Of a stretch of 64,000 bases of DNA, positions 12,078-23,120 are shown piece by piece. Made by a program: the position numbers and the translations under genes. The notes beneath the pieces are model-generated. The model searched no databases, had not been told where the DNA came from, and saw nothing but the letters and a program-made list of their open reading frames with translations. The stretch's first letter is position 1. The number at the start of each line of letters is the position of its first letter. This stretch comes from Eucommia ulmoides (lineage: Eukaryota > Streptophyta > Magnoliopsida > Garryales > Eucommiaceae), in contig CM028334.1 in NCBI GenBank assembly GCA_016647705.1, forward strand, positions 5,742,546 to 5,806,545, read 5' to 3'.

Positions 12078-12562
12078 CCAATTAACGGTTGGATCGCTGC
12101 CTGGAAATCAGTGGTCCAATAACCGATTTTTATGCTCGAAATAACATTGGCGGCCAACGGGATGGCCAAAAAATTGAGTCTGCTTGTAACGTTGATGCCG
12201 ATGATGAAGTAGTCTGTCACATTAATTTGCGAGTAACTCCCATGCTCAAACCATCCGTGAGCCCAAAATTAAACCTTGTAGAAAACCATGCTCTCATCAG
12301 GTCCGGACACAAACTATTAAGCTTCACAGTCCAATAAAGAAGAATAGTAATTATAATCCCCAAAAACCAAAATCGCTAATGTAAATAATCATCAACTAAA
12401 AAGTTGATATAAATAATTACCTTTTACTTAACATCACTAACAGTGACGAGCAAAACGTCGACATCCAAGTTTTTATCAATTGGGTGTGATTTAAGTTTGG
12501 AAGGTCACCGAACCAGAGAACAAGAACGAGAGAAAAAACACTTGAACCAAAGAACCATCAAG
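12078..12562 (-). pseudogene. RNase T2 (S-RNase-like) pseudogene, minus copy, unit A
   Basis: This is an inverted second copy of the preceding gene, tail to tail with it. Exon 2 (about 12290-12078) is well preserved in one frame: FWAHGWFEHGSYSQINV, DYFIIGINVTSRLNFLAI, AANVISSIKIGYWTTDFQ, then AAIQPLIGV. The active-site Glu is Gly and the following Cys is Tyr. A recognisable intron (about 12300-12430) and the start of exon 1 (about 12562-12440, WFKC..., related to WFKCFSLVHW of the plus copy) follow. About 115 bases are deleted in exon 1, and these include the HGLW motif, so this copy lacks the first catalytic His. Its exon 1 starts within about 15 bases of the stop of the F-box gene on the same strand. 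Confidence 0.7.
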
Positions 12563-12571
12563 ATTAAATCT

Positions 12572-13540
12572 TCAGAAGACAGAAACCAGGCTTCCCTTAT
12601 AACCAAAAACATAATAGCAGGGACCACGACTTTTAATAAGTTTCTTCATTTTTTGGGTTTTAGGATCATACATGACCACCTTCGACCTTCTGGTTTTTAT
12701 TATAATTTGATCATTCTTCCAAACACCGAGCGGCAAAAGAAGCACTTCTGTAGAAAAAGGTCCAACAGTTAATAGCTTCGACCATTTCCCCTCCTATTTC
12801 ATCACCCACATCTCCATTGATGTCTCACTCACAAGATCATCATAAAGGAAGAGACCAATAGAACCATTGTGCATTGCAAGACAACATTGAGTCATATCAG
12901 GATTACATAACACCCGCTCTTTCACAAACACCTCTTTGCTCATGTTAAACAAAAGGATATAGAAACTTACATTATTATTGGCAGGGAATAGCCAATAGTA
13001 TACTCCCTTAACATAGGGTCTGTTCATTTCATAATGCTAGAAAGTTAGTATCCAAACCACTTTGTAATGGTTGCTCGTAGGGTCAAGTCCAAGGCCAAAT
13101 GCATGAGAATGGTAGGGATTGGGAAAGTCGAGGCAGGGTTTAGGGAGTGGCTTCAACAACCCAATGGCAGGGTTCCACAGAGTTACCTCATCCATCCCAT
13201 CATTATGCAGACAGAATAAGCCATCCAAGGGATCGGCCACAACAGCTGCCTTAACTGGTATCTTCAAATAATTAGGTTCTAGGAAATATGAAGACTCCCT
13301 CTCAAGTGCTTCATCGGGGAACAATGAAGGAGCATACCTATACCTATAGCAACCATCTTAGTAACGATAAATAAGTAGTTGTCCATCGTTTTTGACACCC
13401 TTCTCAGTGTGTTTGCGGATAAAATAAGGACTTTTGATTATGGCGTACCATAGCTTACAGACGCTCTTGAATCGCAATAGGTATTTCACAGGAAGCCATG
13501 ACAAAATGTCAACAACTACATCCTCAGGGATATGACACAT
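12572..13540 (-). pseudogene. F-box protein pseudogene with F-box-associated domain, unit A
   Basis: F-box proteins bring substrates to SCF ubiquitin ligases. The minus strand starts MCHIPEDVVVDILSWLPVKY and continues LLRFKSVCKLWYAIIKSPYF, a clear N-terminal F-box. The body (SLFPDEALERESSYFL..., VTLWNPAIGLLKPLPKP, AFGLGLDPTSNHYKVVWI, VKGVYYWLF, CLAMHNGSIGLFLYDD, EMWVMK) is the F-box-associated type seen in CPR1/SLF-like proteins. Defects: CAA to TAA after LLIYRY (about 13358), TGG to TAG after VVWILTF (about 13037; unit B has Trp), and a deletion of about 95 bp after MNRP relative to unit B. The frame then runs to a stop at 12572. It lies directly beside the RNase T2 pair. Full family length would be near 380 residues. 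Confidence 0.85.
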
Positions 13541-13618
13541 CTTCGAAAGGTCTTGACATTATATGATCAAAATATTGGGATCATCATAAAAGTTCAACAA
13601 AAACAATGAATCAATATA

Positions 13619-13813
13619 TATTAAAGCAAAAGTGGTAAAAATATCTCTTCTCATTGAGAACTCAAAATTATATTTACAAGAGAGGTTGGAGTGCTATTTA
13701 TAGACAATCAGAATAGCATCTCAACTAACTAAATTAGTTACAAGAATGAATAACTGAAAATCTAACTAACTAACAGAAATAACTAATTGCAATTAACTAA
13801 ATATGGTTTAATA
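13619..13813 (-). repeat. 3' LTR of the Copia element
   Basis: 195 bp, near-identical to 18692-18886. On the minus strand it starts TATTAAACC directly after the purine tract. It carries the TATA-like ctataaatag about 100 bases in. Confidence 0.9.
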
Positions 13814-13842
13814 TTCCCCCTCAAGATGGACTGTGAAGATCC

Positions 13843-16800
13843 TTAACAGCCATCTTGGATAGAAGTGGTACCATCAATGCCGAGGGAAAAGCCTTTGTAA
13901 AATATCTGCAAGTTGATGTTGAGTTCTAATGGGCATAAGTCGAATAACTCTGTCAGTAACTTTATCCCGAATAAAATGACAATCGAGCTCAATATGTTTG
14001 GTCCTTTCATGAAAAATGGGATTTGAAGCGATGTGTATGGCAGCTTGATTATCACAAAACAAAAGAGCTGGAGATGAGATATCAATCTAAAAATCATGTA
14101 ATAATTGCCGAAGCCACACTAATTCACTGGTAGCAGATGCTAGTGCACGATATTCCGCTTTAGCTGAAGATCGGGATATAGTTGTTTGCTTTTTAGCCTT
14201 CCAAGATATTAAAGAATTACCAAGAAACACACAAAATCCAGTAACAAATTTCCTTGTATCCAAACATGATCCCCAGTCAGCATCTAAAAAAGCCTTGAGT
14301 TGAAGAGAAGAATGGGCAGAGAAGAATAATCCTTGACCAGGATTTGATTTGAGATATCTGAGCAAATGATGAGCAGCTTGCATGTGAGGAATTCGAGGAT
14401 GAGCCACAAATTGACTAAGTTTATGCACAGCAAAGGTAATATCAGGTCTGGTAATGGTAAGGTAAAGTAATTTACCAATGCGTCTGCGATACTGAGAAAT
14501 ATCAGCAAGCAGTTCACCATCACTGCCATTCAATTGAGCTTTGGGATCTAAAGGAACCTGAGTAGGTTTACAGGCTAAGTAGCCAGTATTTGCCAGTAAC
14601 TGAAGCGTATAGTGGCGTTAAGAAAGCACCATGCCATGAACAGATCTTGCAATTTCAAGACCAATGAAGTATTTTAGTTGTCCTAGGTCTTTAGGTTTGA
14701 ACTGGCTATAGAGAAATTTCTTCAAAGAATTTATAACTTGACCATTAGAACTAGCAATGATGATATCATCAACATATACTAGTAATGCAACAAAAGATGA
14801 ACCTGATTCTTTTGTGAACAAGGAGTAATCGGCTTTTGATTGAACAAAACCAAATTGGATAAGAACATGAGCAAACTTGGAATTCCACTGTTGTGAAGCT
14901 TGTTTAAGTCCATATATAGACTTATGAAGCTTGCAAACAAGTCGTGTGCCTATTGTAAAACTCTTCCCCTTTCGACTATAACCAAGAGGAAGATCTATGT
15001 ATACATCTTCAAACAAATCGCCATTAAGAAATGCATTATTAACATCTAATTGATTTAGATGCTAATGTTGACTTGTAGCAAGTGCCAGTAAGACTTTGAC
15101 AGTGACTAACTTTGCGACGGGTGAGAAAGTTTTAGTGAAATCAACACCTTCTTGTTGAGTATACCCCTTAGCAACTAAATGTGCTTTATGTCCCTCTAGA
15201 GTACCATCAGAATGATACTTAATCTTGTAAATCCATTTACAACCAATAGAGTGTGTGCCTTGAGGCAAAAGAACAATGGACCAAGTTTTGTTGGATTCCA
15301 TTGCATCTAATTCAGCTTGCATAGCTTCTCTCTATTGTGGCAACTTGACAGCTTGATGATAATATTGGGGCTCATAATGAGAAGAAACTGTTAGGACAAA
15401 TGCCCTGTGCGATGGAGATAAGGAATCATAAGACAAAAAACTTGGATAGAGGATAGGGTGTATTGGAGGATGGAAACTTATGATGCATCAATAAACTGCA
15501 ATGATAATCATGAAGATAGGAAGGAGGTTTAGAAACTCATGAAGACTTTCGAGTAGGAAGAACATCAGAAGAAGCTAAGTCTGGAATAACAGAGGTTTCC
15601 GTTTCTAGGACGGGTGAAGAATTAGGGAAAATAGATGAAGGTGGATCATGATATGTAATAGGAATGTCAGGAGAAGGAACAGGTAAGATAAGGTCAAGAA
15701 AAGGATCAACGAGGGTATCAGGAGCTACAACGGAATGGAATGGATAGATGTTCTCATGAAAAATGAGATCTCTTGAGATGAAAACCTGTTTAGATTGAAT
15801 ATCATAGAGTTTGTAGCCTTTTATACCCGGAGGATATCCCAGAAAAATGCAAATCCTAGACCTTGGTTGGAACTTGGTACGATGAGCCTTAAGAGTGGAG
15901 GCAAATGCAAGGCATCCAAAAACTCTAAAAGAAGAGTAATCAACGGCATGGTTATGAAAAGCTTCATAAGGAGTCTTTTGATTTAACAGAGGTGGAGAAG
16001 TGTGATTGATGATATATGTGGCCGTAAGAATGCACTCAGTCCAAAATTGGATGGGCACACGAGACTGGAAGAATAAAGCCCGAGCAACATTGAGTAGATG
16101 CTGATGTTTTCTTTCGACGACTGAATTTTGTTGTGGGGTGTCCACACAAGAAAATTGATGAAGAACTCTTTTGTCATTAAAAAAATCAGGAAATACTAAC
16201 TCCCGCGCATTATCAGATCGAAAAACCTTGATATTAGTATTGAATTGAGTTGCCACCATATTAAAAAACCTGGGAATCACACTGCTTACATCAGATTTGT
16301 GCTTGAGTAAAAATATCCATGTGAACCTTGTACAATCATCAACCAAAGTAATAAAGTACCGATAGCCAGCATAGGATGAGATATGGTAAGGCCCCCAAAT
16401 ATCACAGTGTATCAAATCAAATGGAGATGAAGACAAATGATTATTAGAGATAAAGGATAATCTTCTTTGTTTAGTTAAAGAACACAGATAACAAGGAGCC
16501 TTTTTAAACGTCGAAGTATCACAATGTAAACAGGCTTGCAAGCCATCTAACTGCCGAGATGATAAATGGCCAAGTCGATTGTGCCATGTATGAGCAGATA
16601 AGTGGTTGACATACACTGTTGAAGGAGTAGGTGAAGTTCCAGTATCCATAACATAGAGACCATCAATGAAATCACCCTTGCCAATCATTTTCTTATTGAT
16701 AAGATCCTGAATCATGAAGCCATTACAAAAAAAACTAACAGTAAGATGATAGCCGTTTGTAAGAGCATCCACATAAATCAAATGCAGCCTGTGGTACAAA

Positions 16801-18195
16801 TAACACATATTTGAGAACGAGGAAAGAATTCAGCCGAACATCTCCACCATAGCTAACTGGTATACGAGTGTGGTTTAGTAAGGTGACAAATGAATTTGGA
16901 ATAAACTTCATAGAGATAAAGTTGGCAGCATTGGAACATATGTGTCGAGTGGCTCCAGAATCGACTATCCAATATTGATTGGAAGAAAAGACAGGATTTA
17001 AAGATACTGAGAAACATATACCTGTAGTGTAAGCAGTAGAAGGAACTTTCTCATTAGTGGGCATCGCAGTGGCTGTCAACTTACCTGAAAGTAAAGAAAG
17101 TAAATGCTGACATTGATCACTGTTGAGATTTTGTAAGAAATTCTCAACATTTGCTTGCGGATCAATCTTAGCCTCTAAATTACAAGGAGGTTGACTAGAA
17201 ACTTGATTAATAGCCACTGTATGAGTTGGTGAAAATTTTTCTGTCTGTCATGTCTTAAAACCAGGAGGATAGCCATGAAGCTTATAACAACGCTCAAAAG
17301 TATGACCATGGAGATGGTAATGTGTGCAAAATGGCTTATCCTTTCTTTGACCTCTATAACCACCAGAAAAACCACCAGTAGAACCACCAAAGTGCTGAGG
17401 CCCGCGAGTATATCATTTATTGTTACGATCAGTCTGAATAGCAAAAACCATACTGTTGGTTGCAGCAGATCTAATAGTACTGTGAACTTCAAGTTGTCGC
17501 TGCTGTTCCTCTTGAGATACAAAACCAAATACCTTATTGATTGATGGAATGGGATCCATGAGTAGTATTTGGCTACGGACTGGAGAAAAAGAATCATGTA
17601 GCCCCATGAGAAAGGACATGATGTACTCCATCTGGTAGTGAGAATTTAAAGCTTTTACTCCACCACAAGTACAATTACCACAAGTGCATTGAGGTCTGAA
17701 ATTGCTTAACTGATCCCAGATAGCTTTCGGTTTAGTGAAATAAACGTTGATAGAAAGTTGATCTTGAGCTAAGGTCATTAATTCACGCCTTAATTGAAAA
17801 ATCCGAGGGCCATTCTTTTGTTGAAATCGTTCTTTCAGATCAATCCAAATCTCATGAGCAGATTCAACATAAAGCACACTGGCAGATATCTCTTTGGAAA
17901 TAGAATTAAGTATCCAAGAGATGATAACATTGTTATTCCTCGTCCAAGAATTAAGGAGATTAAGATCGTTACCTTCAGGTTTGGGGATGGATCCATTAAT
18001 GAAGCCCAGCTTGTTCTTCACAAATAATGCAATTAGCATGGCTCGACTCCAGGAGGCATAATTATCTCCAATCAGAGCTTACGACACCAATATAAGTCCG
18101 GTGCTATCGGAATGATGAAGGAAATAAAGACTCAAGTATTCATCTATGGTGGTTGATGAAAAAGTCTCTGCTCCAGAAGATTCCATAGAGGCCAT
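13843..18195 (-). pseudogene. Copia gag-pol polyprotein, degenerate
   Basis: Gag starts at 18195 (MASMESSGAETFSSTT) and has a stop near 18078 in the segment before ALIGDNYASWSRAM. It continues through 17413 with the UBN2-type Gag core. The zinc knuckle reads CTHYHLHGHTFERC (second Cys is Tyr). The protease has YWIVDSGATRHICSN (about 16975-16930). The integrase zinc region has HTWHNRLGHLSSRQLDG and CYLCSLTKQ, and its core runs from FDLIHCDIWGP through FRSDNARELVF to TPQQNSVVERKHQ. Reverse transcriptase is in two frames (15322-15062, then 15016-14618) with [12 protein letters not shown]. RNase H has FLDADWGSCLDTRKFVTGF and WKAKKQTTISRSSAKAEY, ending near [12 protein letters not shown]. Frameshifts or stops lie near 15530, 15330, 15040, 14600 and 14087. 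All domains are recognisable, so decay is moderate. The 18196-18691 stretch is the untranslated leader. Confidence 0.9.
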
Positions 18196-18691
18196 TAAGG
18201 ATAGATCAACAAATTTTGAGATCTATTATGAACAGAGACGATCGCAAATGCCAATAAACGATCCTTCAATTCTGATTGACTCACTCTGGCGAGCTAATCG
18301 ATCGACGACAATGAAGATCGAAGTAAATCAAAAGCTTAGACGTCGAAGAAAAATCCAGCTGAGTTGACAATCGAACGTGGATAATCGTCGATAGGCGATA
18401 ATCGAAGATAAAAGTAAATAAATCGTCAATCGTCAAGAACGATTGAGGAGCAGCGAAACAGAAGCTTCAATCGGTCGTCAAACAAATCAAGAAGACAAAC
18501 CGAGAAGAGGCAATGAAAAAGAATTGACAAACAAGAATTAGATCGATGATGTACCTGGAGGAACAATATAGATCTGAGCTCAATCATAGATCTGATTTTA
18601 CGATTGATGAAAAGAAGTAAGCGAAAGTGGAAGAGGAGGAATTAGATCTGGAACTCAACCGTGCATTCCCCAAGAATTTCATCTGATACCA

Positions 18692-18886
18692 TATTAAAGC
18701 AAAAGAGGTAAAAATATCTTTTCTCATTGAGAACTCAAGGTTATATTTACAAGAGAGGTTGGAGTGCTATTTATAGACAATTAGAATAGCATCTCAACTA
18801 ACTAAATTAGTTACAAGAATGAATAACTGAAAATCTAACTAACTAACAGAAATAACTAATTACAATTAACAGAATATGGTTTAATA
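18692..18886 (-). repeat. 5' LTR of the Copia element
   Basis: 195 bp, partner of 13619-13813. On the minus strand it is followed at once by tggtatcaga, the tRNA primer site. Confidence 0.9.
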
Positions 18887-18943
18887 ATATAGTCTATTTC
18901 TACATAACACAATAGAACGCATACTTGGATACACACACATATT

Positions 18944-19261
18944 TGTTATGAGGTTTCAACATAAACCATATGGTGTCAAGTGGAGTAACTCATTTTATAT
19001 ATAGACTATTTTGAAAAACCTCACAAATTCGATATTGGTTTCTAACACCCACCCTTACGTGCAACACCGCCTTGCACGTGATGCGATCAAACAAAAAAAG
19101 AGACGAGATAAACTTTCAAACAATCGGAGACAAACAAACATGATTTCCCAAACCTACCTTTGATACCATGTCAGGAGGTCCCAATTTAAAACTTAGAGTA
19201 ACTCATTTCATCTATAGACTACTTTTGAGAAGCCTCACAAATTCGATATGAGATTCTAACA
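18944..19261 (-). mobile_element. TRIM-like miniature LTR retrotransposon, unit A
   Basis: Two direct repeats of about 100 bp, 18944-19047 and 19169-19261, both start tgt and end ttctaaca on the plus strand. In minus orientation the 5' LTR is followed by tggtatcaaag (primer site, 19168-19158) and the 3' LTR is preceded by a purine tract (aagggtggg). The interior is only about 120 bases, so it is non-autonomous and non-coding. The flanks are similar (atatt / aatat) but not an exact duplication. It is present at the same place in unit B (42465-42782), so it is older than the duplication. Confidence 0.7.
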
Positions 19262-19392
19262 AATATTGACAGTTAAAATTTGACATAATTAAAACAAATT
19301 CTAATTAGGAAAAATTAACGTAATGATTCCATTCACTAAAAGATGAATAGATGCGTCATGTCAAGTTCTTTAAAATTGTAGCTTATTCTTTA

Positions 19393-20869
19393 GAAAGACC
19401 TTTTTGGTCATTGAGAAATGTCTTCGGTGTCCAATTAGCCCCTAAGAAATGCAATTCGACAATTTAACCCTTGACATTTTAAAATAGTGTCTAATTGGCC
19501 CTTCAAGCGAATTCCGTTAACAAAATTGGGAGAAAATGGATAGAAAAAGTCACGTAACAAGCATGTGACATTTGGTCAAGGGTACATGCGTCATTTCATT
19601 CTTACTAATAGATTAGGACCTATTTACAAATTTTGTTAAACTTAAGTGATTAAAAATGTTTTTTTTCTTTAATTTTTTTTCCCAGATCATCTTCTTACTC
19701 TCCGCCGCTGCTCTCTGATCCTTCGTTCACATCTGATCCCTCTGCCACGTTGGCGACGTGTGCTCCGATCCTTCATTCACCTGCGTTGTCTTCATCTTCT
19801 TCGCCATCTTAGTCTTCGTCTTCTGCGTCTTCATTCACCTGCGTCGTCGTTTGAGTCTTCTTTGGTTTCGATTAATTAAGGGAAGTGGAGGCTAGGGTTT
19901 CGATTAAGGGAAGTGGGGCTAGGATTTCGTTTGGGTTTCGATTTCAAAATCGAAACCCAAATCAATTCGATTTCAATTTCGAAATCGAAACCCAAATCGA
20001 AACAGGGTTTCGATTTCAAAATCGATTCGGTTTCGATTTGGGTTTCGTTTTGGTGGTGATGTTCGGCGGTGTTCTTCGATTTTGAAATCGAAACCCCTAG
20101 GTTCGATTTCGATAGTGTTCATCGTTTTGGTGGCGATGTTCGGCGGTGCTCTTCGATTGCGAAATCGAAATCGAAACCCAAAGGTTTGATTTCGGAGGTG
20201 TTCTTTGGTGTTGATGTTCGTTTTGGTGATGGTGTTCGTTTTGATGTTGATATTCGTTTTTGTGTTGATGTTATGTTTTAATATGGGAGCGAAAAAAAAT
20301 ATATGATTATGTTCTGCTCTCTTATTTTTAGCACAAAATTCTTAGAATATAATGTAATTGCTCTTATTTCTTCTTTCATAGAGGTTTGTATTTGGTTTGG
20401 TTGGATATGTCATTCTTTTTGTATTCTTTGAGGTTTTTAATTTTATTTTTAATGAAAAAAAAAAATCAAATAATATTTTCAAAAAAAAATGTTATTTTGT
20501 TCCCATAAATTTGTTGTTCCCATAATTAAAAAAATAAAATTGTTGTTCCCATAATTTGTTATTCAATTGAGAAAGAAAGACCAAATTAAAAAAAAAATGA
20601 TTATGTTCTTTCAATTGAGAAAGAAAGACAAAAAAAAATATTTTGGCCCCTTAACTTTAGATGACTTTTCAAAATTAACCCCATTGTACGCATAAAGACT
20701 AAAATACCCTTAATGAAACGTTGACCATTAGTTGACTTAACAGAATTCGCTTGAAGGGTCAATTGGACACTATTTTGAAATGTCAATGACCAAATTGTCG
20801 AATTGCAGTTTTTTAGGGACCAATTGGACACCCGAAATATTTTTCAAGGACCAAAAAGATCTTTATCCC
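19393..20869. mobile_element. Non-autonomous MULE-type element with long inverted ends, unit A
   Basis: The ends are long inverted repeats. 19400-19525 (…ttggtcattgagaaatgtc… to …cttcaagcgaattc) matches the reverse complement of about 20740-20860. It is flanked by the 9-bp repeat TATTCTTTA at 19384-19392 and 20870-20878; nine bases is the Mutator target size. The left terminal bases GGGAT are lost here but kept in unit B. The interior holds a Ser/Pro-rich coding-like strip (about 19690-19860) and a palindrome field (19880-20190). No transposase. Confidence 0.85.
19880..20190. repeat. Field of TTTCGATTTCGAAATCGAAA palindromes, unit A
   Basis: The words gggtttcg, atttcgaaat and cgaaaccc recur on both strands, so that overlapping palindromes centred on TTCGAA or aaatcgaaac follow each other for about 300 bases. 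The repeats keep frames open on both strands (FRFQNRNPNQF-like runs), which explains the ORFs called here; these are not taken as genes. Unit B has a longer version at 43435-43800. Confidence 0.85.
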
Positions 20870-20878
20870 TATTCTTTA

Positions 20879-21147
20879 TCTTGGGATGAATAAATCAGTA
20901 TTTAATCATCTAGAGATATAATCAGGCAATACAAGTGCTACAATGGATACTCTGACTCCGAATATATTTTGGCATCTCATCCATCTAAATCCCAGATTTG
21001 ACATCTCTATTCCTCAAATTTCAATTTCGATCCGTTTACGTAGCAAGTCCCTTTATTTCACTCTTAATTTTAAAAAAGTCACATACGCAATTGCAACTTG
21101 TGTTTTAATCCCACGTATTAAAAAAGGCAAAAAGTCTAATACTCTCA
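20879..21147. other. Spacer between two elements
   Basis: Shared with unit B (44493-44760). No gene or element ends seen. Confidence 0.5.
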
Positions 21148-21599
21148 CGCTGCGTTTGGTACACGGGATTCGAGACGGGATTGGAATGGCCATGGGAATG
21201 GTCATTCCATTTCTAATTTGATATATAGAATTAAATCTCATTCCCATTACCAAAGATTCTCTTATCCCACAAAAATATGGGATTAACCAATACCAAGATT
21301 ATCTATTGGTTAATCCCAGTTACATGGGACTAGATTTTAATTATTCATTGGCCAAAAAATGAGACCAAATACGAACTAAATATTTGAATTGGAATAAAAT
21401 TTAATTAAATTAAATATTATACCTTTTGAAAATTTAATTAAATTATTATTTTATCTTTTAATATCATTTCAATATCACATGTAATCTTTGTTGTCACCAA
21501 ACATCAAACATAGAAATGGTAACGACCATTCTATTCCATTATCATAGTAATTCTAATCTTATTGTCATTTTATTCCATTCTAACGTACCAAACGTAGCA
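21148..21599. mobile_element. PIF/Harbinger-type MITE, copy 2 (unit A)
   Basis: 452 bp, ends CGCTGCGTTTGGTAC and GTACCAAACGTAGCA, flanked by TCA on both sides (21145-21147, 21600-21602). The interior is closely similar to the copy at 7165, including the long dyad around ttggttaatc. Same position in unit B. Confidence 0.8.
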
Positions 21600-21839
21600 T
21601 CAGCTACATTTACATGTATCTAAAATATTTATTAGATGTAACAAATATTACCAAAATACGCATGTAATTTGTAACATGTAATATTACATAGGTAAATGTG
21701 ACTAATATTATACAGAGTGAGCACATGCACGCTAATACACAAGCAAAAATCAATTTAAGAAATTAAATCAAAACTTATAGTTTAAATAGAATTAATAACA
21801 TATTACCTGTGCTATTTAGGATTAATCACCGATTATCCC

Positions 21840-22210
21840 TGGATTTTATATCTCAAATTTCAAGCAGTTGAGAGAGAGAACAATGAGAAGATTTTTCAGA
21901 TCAGAAATTTTAAAAAATTGAGATTAAAAAAACAACTGGTGTCCAAAATTTCAGATTTAAGATTCGCACTACAAAAAATAAGAGAGGTCGAGGAAGAAAG
22001 CGATGGAGAGAGAAACAAACAGCAAAAGACGAATAAAGAAAGGGAGACCACGTCGAAACACCAAACCAGTCAACGAACGGAAGAAGAGAGGAGACTGGGA
22101 GAGATGAGTATACCTGTAAAAATCACAGATGGATTGAAGGAGATCGAAGATGGCGGCAAACGTCTTTGGCACGTACTAAATACCCAAGTGGGTTGGTCTG
22201 ATTGGTAAGG
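21840..22210. other. Conserved exon-like segment of unknown gene, unit A
   Basis: Open frames exist on both strands and are kept in unit B (45420-45750). The minus-strand frame starts MPKTFAAIFDLLQSICDFYR at 22172 and is followed by a plausible splice donor (acag|gtatac, near 22113), which suggests a first exon. The plus-strand frame (21918-22208) is very rich in charged residues and Thr and looks less gene-like. I do not recognise the protein. It may be a 5' gene fragment. Confidence 0.3.
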
Positions 22211-23120
22211 AGATAGATTCGTTTCCTTGTCAACTAGTGATCATCGCTTGTGTTACGTGATCCTGAGCTATATATTAAGTATATGGCTATACCGAATCGA
22301 GCTGAGTATTAAGTGGTCAAGTTTGGTTTGTTTATTTTCCTTATTATTCGAGTTCGAGCCTGAAATCTTTTGTTGAAACTTGATTCGTTTAATAATCAAA
22401 TTGTTTACGAGCTTAATCGAGTATTTTTTTAAAATTGTTTATTAATGAGTTTATACCAACGACCTCTTTTATTTTTTTTAAATTGTTTAATTGTTTATTA
22501 ATTGTTCATTATGTTTACAAAAATAAAAAATAATTTTTTTAAAATAACATAAAGACATTTATGTCATAAAAAGGGTAAATGGTCATTAACCAAAATTACA
22601 AGGGACTAACTGATATTTGTAAAATGACAAGGAAGATATCTGGTATAAGGCCAAAAGATAAGAGAGGTCGTTGGTACAAACCCATTAAAGAAATTCAAGA
22701 GTTTATTTTATTAATTTTTATATGAAAAATAATATATTTTAATTTTATATTAATGAGTTAAGTTCGAACATATGATTTTTGTTTATTTAATAAATGAGCT
22801 TACTTAAAAAAAAAAAAAAAAAGAGTTTTGTTCATTTATTTAATAAACGAGATATTATCGAGTCGAACTCGAGTAGTTCACGAATGACTTAATTTGTTTA
22901 ATGACTTGATTTGTTTATAGTCCTAATAAAGTTTAGGGCAATTCTCCTCTTTCATGGCATCTTTTGAAAGTGAGTTAGGTCCACTGGGTTTTTATAACTA
23001 ACGTTCGATCTTCCTAAGAGCACTCCATCGGTAAAAATCCTGAACGGACAAGATCGATATGGAGAGTGCACCCTTAAAATTATCTGGTAAGATGATTAAT
23101 CAAGCGACCCAAAACACACC
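22211..23120. other. Non-coding stretch with transposon-like remnants, unit A
   Basis: AT-rich with words such as cgagttcgagcctg and gagtcgaactcgagtag and a poly(A) run (22807-22822). It is shared with unit B (45751-46739), where the poly(A) run is much longer. No ends or coding sequence seen. Confidence 0.5.

Larger units (their letters stand above)
13619..18886 (-). mobile_element. Copia LTR retrotransposon (unit A only)
   Basis: A complete 5.27-kb element reading on the minus strand. It has 195-bp LTRs at 13619-13813 and 18692-18886 that start TATTAAACC and end GCTTTAATA, with about eight differences between them. The target duplication ATATA lies at 13614-13618 and 18887-18891. Unit B has the empty site (tcaatatagtctatttc, about 42383-42400), which confirms it. 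A primer site beginning tggtatcaga (minus strand, 18691-18682; initiator Met tRNA type) follows the 5' LTR. A purine tract (cttgaggggga, minus strand, ending at 13814) precedes the 3' LTR. Each LTR has a ctataaatag TATA-like box. Confidence 0.95.
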
